Shown piece by piece: positions 27,259-36,674 of a stretch of 64,000 nucleotides of DNA; position 1 is the stretch's first letter; the number at the start of each line of letters is the position of its first letter. The stretch comes from Sulfuricaulis limicola. Its GTDB lineage: Bacteria; Pseudomonadota; Gammaproteobacteria; Acidiferrobacterales; Sulfurifustaceae. Under the pieces are notes generated by a model. That model did no database searches. It saw nothing but the letters and a program-made list of their open reading frames with translations, and was not told the origin of the DNA. The stretch spans positions 2,170,001 through 2,234,000 of the forward strand of contig NZ_AP014879.1 in assembly GCF_002355735.1 (NCBI RefSeq). The letters run 5' to 3'. The position numbers and the translations under genes are program-made.

Positions 27259-28869
27259 ATGAAAACGCAACGCACACCTTGGCACACCGCGACACTCGTC
27301 GTTGGCTGGCTCGTTTCTTTTGGCGCCCTCGCCATCAGCGGTATGGCGGCAGCGGCCAACACCAGTACCGCCGACCACAGCAAGTTCAAGGAATTACAAA
27401 AACACTTCGCGTCCGGCCCCGAGGTCACCAAGGCCTGCCTCACCTGTCACACCGAGGCCGCCAAGCAGGTGCACCGCACCAAGCACTGGACCTGGGAGTA
27501 TCTCAATCCGGTCACGCAGCAGAAGGTCGGCAAGAAGACCATGGTGAACAACTTCTGCATCTCGGCCGGTCCGAACCTGCCGGCCTGTGCCAGCTGCCAC
27601 GTCGGTTACGGCTGGAAGGATGCCAGCTTCGATTTCAAATCCGAGGTGAACGTCGACTGCCTGGTGTGCCACGACACCACCGGCATCTACCGCAAGCCCG
27701 CCGGCCTGGCCGGCAACCCGGTAACCAAGCGCATGGAGCTGCCACCCGGCTCCGGCAAGTTCGTTGATCCGATCGATCTCACCAAGATCGCGCAAAAAGT
27801 CAGCAAGAGCAGCCGCGATACCTGCGGCGTCTGCCACTTCTACGGCGGCGGCGGCGATGCCGTGAAGCACGGTGACCTCGACAGCTCGATGTCCGCTCCG
27901 GACCGTGAAGTCGACGTGCATATGGACGCCACCGGCCTCGACTTCACCTGCGGCACCTGTCATGCGACTTCCGCGCACGACGTGCCCGGCAGCCGTTTCG
28001 CGCCGACCGTCAAGGACGAAGGCATGAAACGCATCCGCGGGAAAAAGGACGACTCCAACCCGGCGAACTGCGTCGCCTGCCACGGCAAACGCCCGCATCC
28101 GATCCAGCAGGCCAAGCTCAACGACCACACCAGCAAGATCGCCTGCGAAACCTGCCACATCCCCGCGTTCGCCCGCGGCGGACCGGCCACCAAGATGTTC
28201 TGGGACTGGTCGACCGCCGGCAAGATGAACGAGAAGGGCAAGCCGTTCCAGAAAAAGGACGAGGACGGCCACGTCATCTACGACTCGAAGAAAGGTGACT
28301 TCATCCTGGCCAAGAACGTCATACCGGAGTACATGTGGTTCAATGGCACGGTGTACTACACGCTGGTCAGCGACAAGATCGATCCGACCAAGGTGGTGCA
28401 GATCAGCCGCTTCGAGGGCAGTCCCACCGACGGCAAGTCGCTGATCTTCCCGGTCAAGGTGTTCCGCGGCAAACAGCCGTACGACGCCGGCAACAACACC
28501 CTGGTCACGCCGCATACCGCCGGCACCGACGACGCCGCCTACTGGAACACCTTCAGCTGGCCGAAGGCGATCGCCGCCGGCATGGCCGTCACCGGCGCGC
28601 CGTTCTCGGGCAAGATCGGTTTCGTCGAGACCGAGATGCGATGGCCGATCAACCACATGGTCGCGCCCAAGGAAAACGCCCTCGCCTGCCAGCAGTGCCA
28701 CAGCGATAACGGACGGCTGAAGGGCATCCAGGGCATCTACATGCCCGGCCGCGACTCCAGCAGGTATCTCGACATACTCGGCGGCGGGGCGGCGTTCTTC
28801 GCGCTGCTCGGGGTCCTCGGCCACGGCGCTCTGCGCATCTTCAGCAAACGCAAGAAGGGAGGGAATTGA
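27259..28869 (+). CDS. Octahaem cytochrome c, tetrathionate reductase family
   Basis: 536-aa periplasmic protein with eight CxxCH motifs: CLTCH, CASCH, CLVCH, CGVCH, CGTCH, CVACH, CETCH and CQQCH. The start CLTCHTEAAKQVHRTKHWTWEY strongly resembles octahaem tetrathionate reductase (Otr) of Shewanella, which reduces tetrathionate, nitrite and hydroxylamine in vitro. Signal peptide at residues 1-35. Unlike a purely soluble enzyme it has a C-terminal membrane helix (about 512-530, ending SKRKK), so it is tethered facing the periplasm. I chose the ATG at 27259 because AAAGGA lies seven bases before it. It starts a five-gene operon; the cytochrome b gene follows after one base. Confidence 0.9.
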   Translation: MKTQRTPWHTATLVVGWLVSFGALAISGMAAAANTSTADHSKFKELQKHFASGPEVTKACLTCHTEAAKQVHRTKHWTWEYLNPVTQQKVGKKTMVNNFCISAGPNLPACASCHVGYGWKDASFDFKSEVNVDCLVCHDTTGIYRKPAGLAGNPVTKRMELPPGSGKFVDPIDLTKIAQKVSKSSRDTCGVCHFYGGGGDAVKHGDLDSSMSAPDREVDVHMDATGLDFTCGTCHATSAHDVPGSRFAPTVKDEGMKRIRGKKDDSNPANCVACHGKRPHPIQQAKLNDHTSKIACETCHIPAFARGGPATKMFWDWSTAGKMNEKGKPFQKKDEDGHVIYDSKKGDFILAKNVIPEYMWFNGTVYYTLVSDKIDPTKVVQISRFEGSPTDGKSLIFPVKVFRGKQPYDAGNNTLVTPHTAGTDDAAYWNTFSWPKAIAAGMAVTGAPFSGKIGFVETEMRWPINHMVAPKENALACQQCHSDNGRLKGIQGIYMPGRDSSRYLDILGGGAAFFALLGVLGHGALRIFSKRKKGGN

Positions 28870-28870
28870 C

Positions 28871-29470
28871 ATGACCGAAAAAGTCTACATCTTCAAACGC
28901 TTCGAGCGGTTCTGGCACTGGACGCAGGCGGCCACCATCCTGTTCCTGCTGCTGACCGGCTTTGAGGTGCACGGGGCCTACAAACTTTTCGGTTTCGGCC
29001 GCGCAGTGGACCTGCATACCATCGCCGCCTGGACGCTGATCACGCTGTGGGTGTTCGCCGTGTTCTGGCACTTCACCACCGGCGAATGGCGCCAGTACAT
29101 CCCGACGCTCGACAAGGTCGGCGCCATGATCAAGTACTATCTCACCGGCATCTTCACCGACGCGCCGCACCCGTTCCGGGCAACCACGCTGACCAAGCAC
29201 AACCCGCTGCAGCGCCTGGCCTATCTGTTCCTGTGGCTGGGGATCACGCCGATCATCTGGTTCTCCGGCTGGTTCTACCTGTTCTATGGCCAGTGGCGCG
29301 ACTGGGGCGTGGACAGATTCCTGTCGCTCGAGTGGGTGGCGTTCTTCCACGTGCTGGGCGCGTACATGATCCTGGTGTTCGTCATCGCCCACACCTATCT
29401 CATCACCGCCGGTCATACGCCGACCTCGCACCTCAAGGCCATGATCACCGGGTGGGAGGACACGCATTGA
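28871..29470 (+). CDS. Cytochrome b561-type quinol-oxidising subunit
   Basis: 199-aa four-helix di-haem cytochrome b of the type found in thiosulfate reductase (PhsC) and formate dehydrogenase. Candidate haem histidines are in RFWHWTQA, DLHTIAAW, FFHVLGAY and IAHTYLI. It would take electrons from quinol and pass them to the octahaem cytochrome coded just before it (or the reverse). AGGGAGGG precedes the ATG. The one-base gap to the upstream gene argues for a stable complex. Confidence 0.9.
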   Translation: MTEKVYIFKRFERFWHWTQAATILFLLLTGFEVHGAYKLFGFGRAVDLHTIAAWTLITLWVFAVFWHFTTGEWRQYIPTLDKVGAMIKYYLTGIFTDAPHPFRATTLTKHNPLQRLAYLFLWLGITPIIWFSGWFYLFYGQWRDWGVDRFLSLEWVAFFHVLGAYMILVFVIAHTYLITAGHTPTSHLKAMITGWEDTH

Positions 29471-29580
29471 AACGCCGCGTAAATTCTTCCGGTAAATTGA
29501 AATCAACCGCCGTCGCCGGCCGTCGGAGCGGTTCGCGGCGCACGGTTTCCATTGTTTATTAAATTTCAAGGAGTCACACC

Positions 29581-29979
29581 ATGAAACTGCACAAACCCCT
29601 CGTCTCCGCCGTCATGCTCTGCGTGCTCGGAGCCCCGTTCGCCGCCAACGCCGCCGATGGCGACTGGAAACGCGGCCGTGTCTATTACCGCATGGTCTGC
29701 ACCGTCTGCCACACGACGCCGGCCGGCGGTGGCAAGGCCATCGCGCCAACCTCCAAGACCAAGGCGGAATGGGCCGCTTACCTCCAGGCCGACAAGCACA
29801 ACAAGGGCAAGGATTCGGTCAAGTACTACATCAGCAAGGAATACCGCGCCAAGGTCAAGGCCACCAACAAGGCCGCCGAGAAATATGCCGACGTGCCTGA
29901 CGATGAACTCATGAACGACATCAAGGCCTTTGTCATCAAGGGCGCGAAAGACGGAGACAGTCCGGCGGGCTGCAGCTGA
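29581..29979 (+). CDS. Periplasmic monohaem cytochrome c
   Basis: 132-aa protein with a cleavable signal (residues about 1-24, FAANAAD) and one haem motif CTVCHTTPAGG (about 40-50). The rest is lysine-rich and helical (KYYISKEYRAKVKATNKAAEKYADVPDDEL), with a possible Met ligand in ELMNDIK. It ends in an odd cysteine (AGCS). A strong ribosome site (AAGGAG) precedes it. It may carry electrons between the octahaem cytochrome and another periplasmic partner. A 110-bp gap separates it from the cytochrome b gene. Confidence 0.88.
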   Translation: MKLHKPLVSAVMLCVLGAPFAANAADGDWKRGRVYYRMVCTVCHTTPAGGGKAIAPTSKTKAEWAAYLQADKHNKGKDSVKYYISKEYRAKVKATNKAAEKYADVPDDELMNDIKAFVIKGAKDGDSPAGCS

Positions 29980-30028
29980 TACGGTGTGAACAACCGATAG
30001 CTGTTGCAGGCAGTCCACGGAGGCGACC

Positions 30029-31276
30029 ATGGCATTGAGCAGCGATAGCCGCCGGAGCTGGTTGGCGGGCTTCAAGACCGATTACGAAAGCATTTTCGTC
30101 GAGGACTGGTCCCCCTATTTCGGCGCTGTCCTGCTGGTGTTGGTGATCATCGGCCTGATGATCAGCGGTCTGTTCTGGGGCGTGTTCGGCGGTCTCAAGC
30201 TGTGGGGCGACTGGTTCAACACCGCCATCGGCCTGGGACCGCTCGTGGGCGTGCCGGAACACCTGGAAACTCCGCTGCTGCACCGGTTGTCGCTGATGAA
30301 TATCACGCTGGTCATCGGCGCGTTTTGTTCTGCGCTGTTGTCACGCAAATTCCTCATCAGCCGTCCCCCCAAGCTGGAATACATCTGGGCCGCGCTTGGC
30401 GGCAGCTTCATGGGTCTGGGTGCCACGCTTGCCGGCGGCTGCACCACCGGTGGTTTCTTCACGCCGGTGATGCACTCCTCGCCGGCCGGCTGGGCCATGT
30501 GGGCCGGCCTGCTGCTGGGCGCCGTCGTCGGCCTGAAATTGCTGCTGTGGACCCTCGACCACATCACCTGGGGCATGACGCCACCGGCGGTGCTGAAACC
30601 ATCGCCCGGGATGCTTTCGGTTTATCCGCTGCTCGGCCTGGCGGTGTTCGTGGGCATACTGGTGTGGAGCGCCCAATGGTACACCTCGGGCAATGAAAAA
30701 CTGACGGTGCGGGCCATCATCATTCTCGCCGGCTTCGCCATGGGCTTCATCATGCACCGCGCGCGGCTGTGCTTCGCGCGCGCCTTCCGCGAGCCGTTCA
30801 TGACGGCCGAGGGCGAGATGACCAAAGCGGTCATCCTCGGTCTCGCCATCGGCGTGCCGCTGGCCGCGCTGCTGTTCCAGGCCAAGGTGATCGACCCCTA
30901 TATCGCCATCCCGGCGGTGTTCTGGATCGGCTCGTTGAGCGGCGGCGTGCTGTTCGGCATCGGCATGATTTTCGCCGGCGGTTGCGCCTCGGGCTCGCTG
31001 TGGCGCATGGGCGAGGGCCATCTCAAGCTGTGGGTGGCGGGCTTCTTCTTCGCCTGGATGGGCTCGACGGCCAACGGGCTGCTGAACAAGACCGGCCTGC
31101 TCACCAAGGAGGTCACCCTGGAGGAGTACGAAGCCACCAAGCTCGGTTATCAGGCCTACCTGCCGGCGATGCTCGACGGCTGGGGCTGGTCGCTGCTGAT
31201 CGCCGCAATATTCCTCGTCGTGTGGTACGCGCTGGTGCGCTACAACGAGTCCACCGAGAAATTCACAGTGCTCTGA
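30029..31276 (+). CDS. YeeE/YedE-family sulfur-compound permease
   Basis: 415-aa inner-membrane protein with two YeeE (DUF395) repeats, about ten membrane segments. Conserved cysteine motifs seen in the family are AGGCTTGGF (about residues 135-143), HRARLCFARAFRE (about 245) and AGGCASGSLWRMGEGH (about 320). The structurally known relative TsuA imports thiosulfate through cysteine relays. Here it stands between cytochromes and a rhodanese, so import or export of thiosulfate or another sulfane-sulfur compound is the best guess. GGAGG lies seven bases before the ATG. Confidence 0.9.
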   Translation: MALSSDSRRSWLAGFKTDYESIFVEDWSPYFGAVLLVLVIIGLMISGLFWGVFGGLKLWGDWFNTAIGLGPLVGVPEHLETPLLHRLSLMNITLVIGAFCSALLSRKFLISRPPKLEYIWAALGGSFMGLGATLAGGCTTGGFFTPVMHSSPAGWAMWAGLLLGAVVGLKLLLWTLDHITWGMTPPAVLKPSPGMLSVYPLLGLAVFVGILVWSAQWYTSGNEKLTVRAIIILAGFAMGFIMHRARLCFARAFREPFMTAEGEMTKAVILGLAIGVPLAALLFQAKVIDPYIAIPAVFWIGSLSGGVLFGIGMIFAGGCASGSLWRMGEGHLKLWVAGFFFAWMGSTANGLLNKTGLLTKEVTLEEYEATKLGYQAYLPAMLDGWGWSLLIAAIFLVVWYALVRYNESTEKFTVL

Positions 31277-31301
31277 TCGCATCCTTCCTACTGGAGGTAC
31301 C

Positions 31302-32468
31302 ATGAAACTCAAGCACGGAATTCTGTCTGTCATCATGCTCGCGGCCTGCGCGGCCGCCCCACTTGCCTGTTCCGCTGCCCCCGCGACGGAACCGGCCCCC
31401 GCCGCGGAAGCGGCAAAAACGCAGTATTACAAGAAGCTGGTCGATCTCGATTACGTCAAGCAATACGCCGTGATACCGGCGCGCGACGATGTCATGATCA
31501 TTGACTCGCGCCCGGCGGCGCGCAAATACGATGTCGGCCACATTCCCGGCGCCGTCAATATTCCGGATACCCAGTTCGACGCACTGGCGCCCAAGATGCT
31601 GCCGGCGGACAAGTCGAAGCTGCTGATTTTCTACTGCGAGGGACCGGAATGCAGCCTCAGCCACAAGGGCGCCTTCAAGGCCGAGAAGCTCGGTTACACC
31701 AACATCGTGGTGTACACGAATGGCTACCCGGAGTGGGCGAAGAAGGGCAACCTGGGCGCCGTCAGCCCGGCCTTCGTCAAGAAACAGCTCGATGAAAAAG
31801 CGCCGATCACGCTCATCGACTCGCGGCCCAAGGCGCGCAAATACGACAAGGGGCATATTCCCGGCGCCATCAGCATCCCGGACAGCGAGTTTGACAAATC
31901 AACCGACAAGCTCCCCACCGACAAGGCGGCGTCGCTGATTTTTTACTGCGAGGACGTCAGCTGCGTGCTGAGCCCGAAATCGGCGGCCAAGGCGGTCGCG
32001 CTCGGCTACACCAACGTCATGACCATGCCGGTAGGCTATGTGGGCTGGGTAAAGGCCTATGGCCCCGGCGCCATGGCGGACGGTGCGGCCCCAACCGCAG
32101 CGGCGGCCCCGGCGGCAGCGCCGGGAATCGAGCCAGGGAAGGAAAAAGGATCGATCACGGTCGCGTCGTTCGAGAAGATTCTGAAGGAAGCGCCTGACAG
32201 CGTCGTCATCGCCGACGTGCGTGATCCTGCGGAATTCGCCACCGGCAGCTTCAAGAACGCGGTGAATATTCCGGTCAACACGCTGGACAAGAAAATCGGC
32301 ACACTGCCGACGGACAAGCCGATCATCTTTTTCTGCACGACCGGTGCCCGCGGCGGTGAGGCTTACGACATGGTCAAGTTGCTCCGGCCCGAACTGAAGG
32401 TCTACTTCCTCAATGCCGCGGTGAAATTCGCCAAGGACGGCAGCTATACCATCGTCGAAGTAAAGTAA
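31302..32468 (+). CDS. Exported protein with three rhodanese domains
   Basis: 388-aa protein with a signal peptide (a possible lipobox LACS at about residue 23). Three rhodanese-like domains: about 40-140, about 150-260 and about 285-388. Each has the GHIPGA or related turn, and an active-site cysteine loop: YCEGPECS, YCEDVSC and FCTTGARGG. The first two loops carry two cysteines each, which is unusual and could allow persulfide or disulfide chemistry. A proline/alanine linker (about 245-275) separates domain three. It would transfer sulfane sulfur in the periplasm for the octahaem operon; it is the last gene before a clear terminator. Confidence 0.9.
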   Translation: MKLKHGILSVIMLAACAAAPLACSAAPATEPAPAAEAAKTQYYKKLVDLDYVKQYAVIPARDDVMIIDSRPAARKYDVGHIPGAVNIPDTQFDALAPKMLPADKSKLLIFYCEGPECSLSHKGAFKAEKLGYTNIVVYTNGYPEWAKKGNLGAVSPAFVKKQLDEKAPITLIDSRPKARKYDKGHIPGAISIPDSEFDKSTDKLPTDKAASLIFYCEDVSCVLSPKSAAKAVALGYTNVMTMPVGYVGWVKAYGPGAMADGAAPTAAAAPAAAPGIEPGKEKGSITVASFEKILKEAPDSVVIADVRDPAEFATGSFKNAVNIPVNTLDKKIGTLPTDKPIIFFCTTGARGGEAYDMVKLLRPELKVYFLNAAVKFAKDGSYTIVEVK

Positions 32469-32492
32469 CGAACCGTCAGTGGATGAAACGAA

Positions 32493-32521
32493 ACGGGCGG
32501 CCTTGGCCGCCCGTTTTTTTT
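32493..32521 (+). terminator. Terminator of the octahaem operon
   Basis: ACGGGCGGCC (32493-32502) and GGCCGCCCGT (32505-32514) form a perfect stem followed by eight T residues. It starts 25 bases after the rhodanese stop. Confidence 0.93.
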
Positions 32522-32664
32522 GCCTGGTCACCGGAAGACTCGCGCGTTGACTGGAACTTATCTCAAAATATTTTCATCCGCAGATTAACGCGGATTTATT
32601 ATGAGGATGAACGCAGACAAGGCAGGGATCCCATAGGCTATCTACATGAAACTCACGGCCTCTA

Positions 32665-32744
32665 TGTAGGGTGCGCAAAAACGCAGCGTTGCGCACCGTT
32701 CGGCTTCTGCCGGTGCGCTTCGCTGACGCTCAGCACACCCTACA
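32665..32744. repeat. GTAGGGTG...CACCCTAC bounded repeat
   Basis: About 80 bp with inverted ends TGTAGGGTG and CACCCTACA and inner GCGCA / TGCGC repeats. Same general class as 11496-11576 and 56332-56415. It occupies the gap between the terminator and the convergent hybE gene; the remaining bases of that 300-bp space show nothing else. Confidence 0.75.
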
Positions 32745-32763
32745 GACTCATCTTCATTGATGC

Positions 32764-33258
32764 TCAGCCCTCGCCGGGCAACATGCGCCTCAGAAAGGCG
32801 CGACGCTCTCCATCGGCTTCGTTCGTAGCTGGCTCCGCCGGCTCCGGCACAGCCAGCCAGGCAGCGAGACTGCGCTGCGCCTCGGCACGCGCGGCGGCCT
32901 GGTCGGCGAAACGGGACATTGGGGAGTGCACCGACGACGCATGAAACTCGCCGATCACGGGTTCGTAACAGCCGTAAAAACCACAGTCTCCCGCCGGCAG
33001 CCGGCGCACGATGCGCTCGCCTTCGGCGGCGTGCGGCCATTCGCCCTGCGCGCCGGGCACGAGCACGAGATTCAGGAACCACGGCGTGATCAGCGCGCCC
33101 AGCCAGTGGCCCTGCCACGGGGTAAACCCGATCGCCTCCACCGTCAGCGCGGTGTTGAGTATCGGCAAGCCGGCCATGCGGGTACGCTCGATGTCGCGGA
33201 ATACTGCTTCCAGATGCTGCGAGGGATCCGTGGGATAGCGTTTCAGGACGCTGCTCAT
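32764..33258 (-). CDS. hybE: Hydrogenase assembly chaperone HybE
   Basis: 164-aa HybE/HupJ-like protein thought to bind the Tat signal or immature small subunit of uptake hydrogenases so that export waits for maturation. Recognised by LPILNTALTVEAIGF, the tryptophan-rich LGALITPWFLNLVLVP motif (about residues 52-68), GDCGFYGCYEP, and the C-terminal RRAFLRRMLPG. It is the last gene of the hyb operon, 16 bp after hybD. Length agrees with E. coli HybE (162). Confidence 0.92.
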   Translation of the reverse strand: MSSVLKRYPTDPSQHLEAVFRDIERTRMAGLPILNTALTVEAIGFTPWQGHWLGALITPWFLNLVLVPGAQGEWPHAAEGERIVRRLPAGDCGFYGCYEPVIGEFHASSVHSPMSRFADQAAARAEAQRSLAAWLAVPEPAEPATNEADGERRAFLRRMLPGEG

Positions 33259-33274
33259 GCATCACTCCCGACAG

Positions 33275-33775
33275 TCAGGCCAGATTAGCTGCCGGCACAG
33301 CGCGCGGATCCAGGCGGATACCGTGCGCGTCGAGTTCCTGCACCGCCGCATTCACCAGATCTGGCACGCGCGCCGCCACCGGCCCCGAGAGCATCATGCC
33401 GGTTTCAAACGTGAGCGGCTGGACGCCGAGGACCACGACTTCGTGCGGCGCGCGTCCGAGCAGATCGAGGCTGGCCAGCACTTCCGACAACCCGACCTGG
33501 TGCGGCGACAACATGCGACGGAAGAATACCGGCACCTCGTCGCCGGAGAGACGGATGAAGCTTCCGGGGGCGCGGTTGGCGAAGACGGCGTCGAGCACGA
33601 TCAGCAGGTCCACGCCTTCGAGGTCTTCCAGCAATTCCATGCCCGAGGTGCCGCCGTCGATGAGGGTCACCTCCGGTGGCACATCATGGCTGTCGCGCAG
33701 CGCCTCGAGCGCGCGCACCCCCACGCTCTCGTCCGAGAGCAGCAGGTTGCCGATACCCAGAATGACCACGCGCAT
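33275..33775 (-). CDS. hybD: Hydrogenase maturation protease HybD
   Basis: 166-aa endopeptidase that trims the Hyb large subunit. Family marks: VVILGIGNLLLSDESVGVRALEAL (nickel-site glutamate in DESVG), IDGGTSGMELL, and LLIVLDAV with the second acidic ligand; the histidine is in SPHQVGLSEVL. ATG at 33775 lies 19 bp after the hybC stop. Distinct from the protease at 21094-21597, which belongs to the soluble enzyme. Confidence 0.95.
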   Translation of the reverse strand: MRVVILGIGNLLLSDESVGVRALEALRDSHDVPPEVTLIDGGTSGMELLEDLEGVDLLIVLDAVFANRAPGSFIRLSGDEVPVFFRRMLSPHQVGLSEVLASLDLLGRAPHEVVVLGVQPLTFETGMMLSGPVAARVPDLVNAAVQELDAHGIRLDPRAVPAANLA

Positions 33776-33794
33776 CAGGTTTGCCTCGTCAGTT

Positions 33795-35498
33795 CTACAG
33801 CCGCGTCTGAACCTTGACGGTTTCGGTGTTCTCCTTGTCCACCACGTGCACCGCGCACGCCAGGCAGGGATCGAAGGAATGCACCGTCCGCAACACCTCG
33901 AGCGGCTTCTCCGGGTCCGCCACCGGCGTGCCGACCAGCGACGCCTCGTACGGACCGGCGACATCGTTGGCGTTGCGCGGCGCCGCGTTCCAGGTGGTCG
34001 GCACCACCGCCTGGTAGTTCTTGATGATGCCGTTCTTGATCACCACCCAGTGCGACAACACCCCGCGCGGCGCCTGGTGGAAACCGACACCGCTGACCTC
34101 GCCCTTGGGGAACTCCGGCCGGTTGAAGGTCTTGGTGTCGCCACTGCCGATGTTGTCGACCAGCAGCTGCCACTGCTGCTGCAGGTTATCGACCATGGTG
34201 GCGCACACCACGCTGCGCGCCGCGTGCCGCCCGATGGTCGAATGCAGCGCGGCCAGCGGGATCTTGGTCTTGGCCACCGATTCGACGATACCGATGAGGC
34301 GATTGAGGTGACGCATGCCCGGTTCGTACTTCGCCGCCGCCCACGCCAGCACCCAGGAAAGCGGCCCGACCTGCGCCGGCTCGCCATAGAAGGTCGGCGA
34401 CTTGACCCAGGAATACTTGCCGTCGTCCTGGAAGTCGGTGTATTCCGGAACCGTCTCGCCCTTGTACGGGTGCAGCGGCTTCTTGCCCTCGTACCAGGAA
34501 TGCTTGGCGCTCTCGTGCACGCCCTGGTGGAAGTAGGCGTCGTCGAAGGATTTGATCGGCTTGTAGCCGGCGAGATCGCCGTTCGGGATATAGCCGCCGG
34601 GCATGGCGAACTTCGTGCCCTTGGTGTCGAGCGGCAGGTCCGGCACCGACAGATAATTGGTGACGCCCTTGCCGATCGCGGTCCAGTCGGCGTAAAACGC
34701 GCCGATCGCGCCGACGTCGACGAGATAGACGTTGTTGACGAAATCGGACAGCTCGTCGATGTAGCCCTTGATCGCCAGCAGCTTTTCGACCCCGAGCACC
34801 GACTGGCTGTCGGTGGCGATCGGGTTGGCGACGCCGCCGACGGCGACGTTCTGGATGTGCGGCGTCTTGGAACCGAGAATGGCGACGATCTTGTTGGCCC
34901 GGCGCTGCACGTCGAGCGCCTGCAGGTAGTGCGCCACCGCCAGCAGGTTCACCTCCGGCGACAGCTTCATGGCCGGGTGGCCCCAGTAGCCGTTGGTGAA
35001 AATGCCGAGCTGGCCGGTCTGGATGTAATTCTTCAGCCGGTCCTGTACCGCCTTCATTTCATGCGGGCCGTTGAGCTTCCACGTCGACAGGCTCTCCGCC
35101 AGCGCCGCGGTCTTCTTCGGGTCGGCCTTGAGCGCCGAGACCACGTCCACCCAGTCGAGCGCCGAGAGATGGTAGAAATGCACGATGTGATCGTGGATCG
35201 CGTGGGCCGAGATGATGATGTTCCGGATCAACTGGGCGTTGAGCGGTATCTCCATCTTCAGCGCGTTCTCCACCGCCCGCACCGAGACGATGGCGTGCAC
35301 CGTGGTACACACGCCGCAGATGCGCTGGGTGATGGCCCAGGCGTCGCGCGGGTCGCGCCCCAGGAGAATCTGCTCGACGCCGCGCCACATCTGGCCTGAA
35401 GCCCAGGCCTTGGTCACTTTTCCACCGTCCACTTCGCAATCGATGCGCAGATGGCCCTCGATGCGGGTGATCGGGTCAATCGTGATTCGGTTTGCCAT
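33795..35498 (-). CDS. hybC: Uptake [NiFe] hydrogenase large subunit
   Basis: 567-aa catalytic subunit of a membrane-bound, group 1 enzyme. Nickel ligands are in RICGVCTTVH (about residues 60-69) and DPCLACAVH close to the end; the 16 residues after the final H are the peptide removed by HybD. MANRITIDPITRIEGHL is the standard start. ATG at 35498 chosen because GAGGAG lies six bases upstream; a TTG two codons earlier is possible. Codon use and the hybOABCDE order match E. coli hydrogenase 2. Confidence 0.96.
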   Translation of the reverse strand: MANRITIDPITRIEGHLRIDCEVDGGKVTKAWASGQMWRGVEQILLGRDPRDAWAITQRICGVCTTVHAIVSVRAVENALKMEIPLNAQLIRNIIISAHAIHDHIVHFYHLSALDWVDVVSALKADPKKTAALAESLSTWKLNGPHEMKAVQDRLKNYIQTGQLGIFTNGYWGHPAMKLSPEVNLLAVAHYLQALDVQRRANKIVAILGSKTPHIQNVAVGGVANPIATDSQSVLGVEKLLAIKGYIDELSDFVNNVYLVDVGAIGAFYADWTAIGKGVTNYLSVPDLPLDTKGTKFAMPGGYIPNGDLAGYKPIKSFDDAYFHQGVHESAKHSWYEGKKPLHPYKGETVPEYTDFQDDGKYSWVKSPTFYGEPAQVGPLSWVLAWAAAKYEPGMRHLNRLIGIVESVAKTKIPLAALHSTIGRHAARSVVCATMVDNLQQQWQLLVDNIGSGDTKTFNRPEFPKGEVSGVGFHQAPRGVLSHWVVIKNGIIKNYQAVVPTTWNAAPRNANDVAGPYEASLVGTPVADPEKPLEVLRTVHSFDPCLACAVHVVDKENTETVKVQTRL

Positions 35499-35516
35499 GG
35501 TCAACTCCTCAGGTTC

Positions 35517-36665
35517 TCAATGCGTTGCGTGTTTCGGCAGCACCGGAAGCATGCGCACGAACACGATGTAAGCCAGGATTTCGAAGGCGATCAGGCCGAT
35601 CGTCACCATCAGCTCCGGGACCGCCGGGAAATAATGCCAGCCGGGGCCGGTCTCGTAGCCGATCAGAAAGCCGTTGATGCGCAGCATGAAGCCGCCCAGC
35701 ATCAGCAGCACCGCCGAGACGAACAGCCGGTCGCGGCGCTGGCGCGACTCGGCCGAGGCCAGCAGCCACAGCGGCGCGGCGAACGCCAGCATTTCGACCC
35801 AGAATCCGGCCGCCTCGAAGCCCGGCACGAACATCGCCCCGAGCGCGCCGCGCCAAGCCAGATCCCCGACCCGCACTACCAGATACACCGCCAGCAACCA
35901 GTACATGATCCGCGAAAGCGACGCCAGGATCGGCGTCTCGCCCGGGCGCTTGAACCCGACCGACACGATGCTGGCCTCGAAGATCACCACCGCGAAACCG
36001 AGCAGGATCGCGGTCAGCAGGAACAGCAGCGGCAGCAGCACCGTCTGCCACAGCGGATGCACCTGGTAGCCGAACACCACCAGCAGCGATCCCAGCGACG
36101 ACTGGTGCATGGACGGAAGCAGCACGCCGAGCGCGATGAAGAAGAACAGCACCTTGTTGAGCTTGCGCTTGACGTCCTTGAGGCCGAGCTTTTCGAGGAA
36201 CACCGGCGAGAACTCGATCCACATGACGAAGATGTAGGCCGTGATGCACACGCCGACCTCGAACATCACCGAGTTGATCTGCGCGTAGCCCGGCCAGAAC
36301 AGGTGCCACACGTTCCAGTAGCGGCCGAGGTCGAAGATCACCGAGGCGCCGGCCAGGGTGTAGCCGAACAGGCTCGCCAGCAGCGCCGGCCGCACCAGCG
36401 GGTGGTACTCGCCGCGGTTAAAGATGTACACCAGCAGCGCCATCGCGTAGCCGCCGCAGGCGAGCGCCGAGCCGACCATCACGTCGTAGGCGATCCAGAT
36501 GCCCCAGGGGAAGCCGTCACTGATGTTGGTGACCGCGCCCAATCCGAAAAAGAAACGGATCAGCAGGATCACGCCCGCGATCGCCGTCAGCCCGGCCAGC
36601 ACGACGGTGACCGGGGTCACCAGCCGGCCGCCGAGCGGCGCTACTGCATGTTGTGCATTCGCCAT
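35517..36665 (-). CDS. hybB: Hydrogenase membrane subunit HybB (NrfD family)
   Basis: 382-aa integral membrane quinone-reactive subunit with about ten hydrophobic segments and no haem ligands of the cytochrome b type. Typical NrfD/HybB features are GFPWGIWIAYDVM after the first segment, FDLGRYWNVWHLF, and LPSMHQSSLGSLL. It connects the HybA iron-sulfur protein to the quinone pool. Lies 18 bp before hybC and 9 bp after hybA. Confidence 0.95.
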   Translation of the reverse strand: MANAQHAVAPLGGRLVTPVTVVLAGLTAIAGVILLIRFFFGLGAVTNISDGFPWGIWIAYDVMVGSALACGGYAMALLVYIFNRGEYHPLVRPALLASLFGYTLAGASVIFDLGRYWNVWHLFWPGYAQINSVMFEVGVCITAYIFVMWIEFSPVFLEKLGLKDVKRKLNKVLFFFIALGVLLPSMHQSSLGSLLVVFGYQVHPLWQTVLLPLLFLLTAILLGFAVVIFEASIVSVGFKRPGETPILASLSRIMYWLLAVYLVVRVGDLAWRGALGAMFVPGFEAAGFWVEMLAFAAPLWLLASAESRQRRDRLFVSAVLLMLGGFMLRINGFLIGYETGPGWHYFPAVPELMVTIGLIAFEILAYIVFVRMLPVLPKHATH

Positions 36666-36674
36666 GAACGCCTC

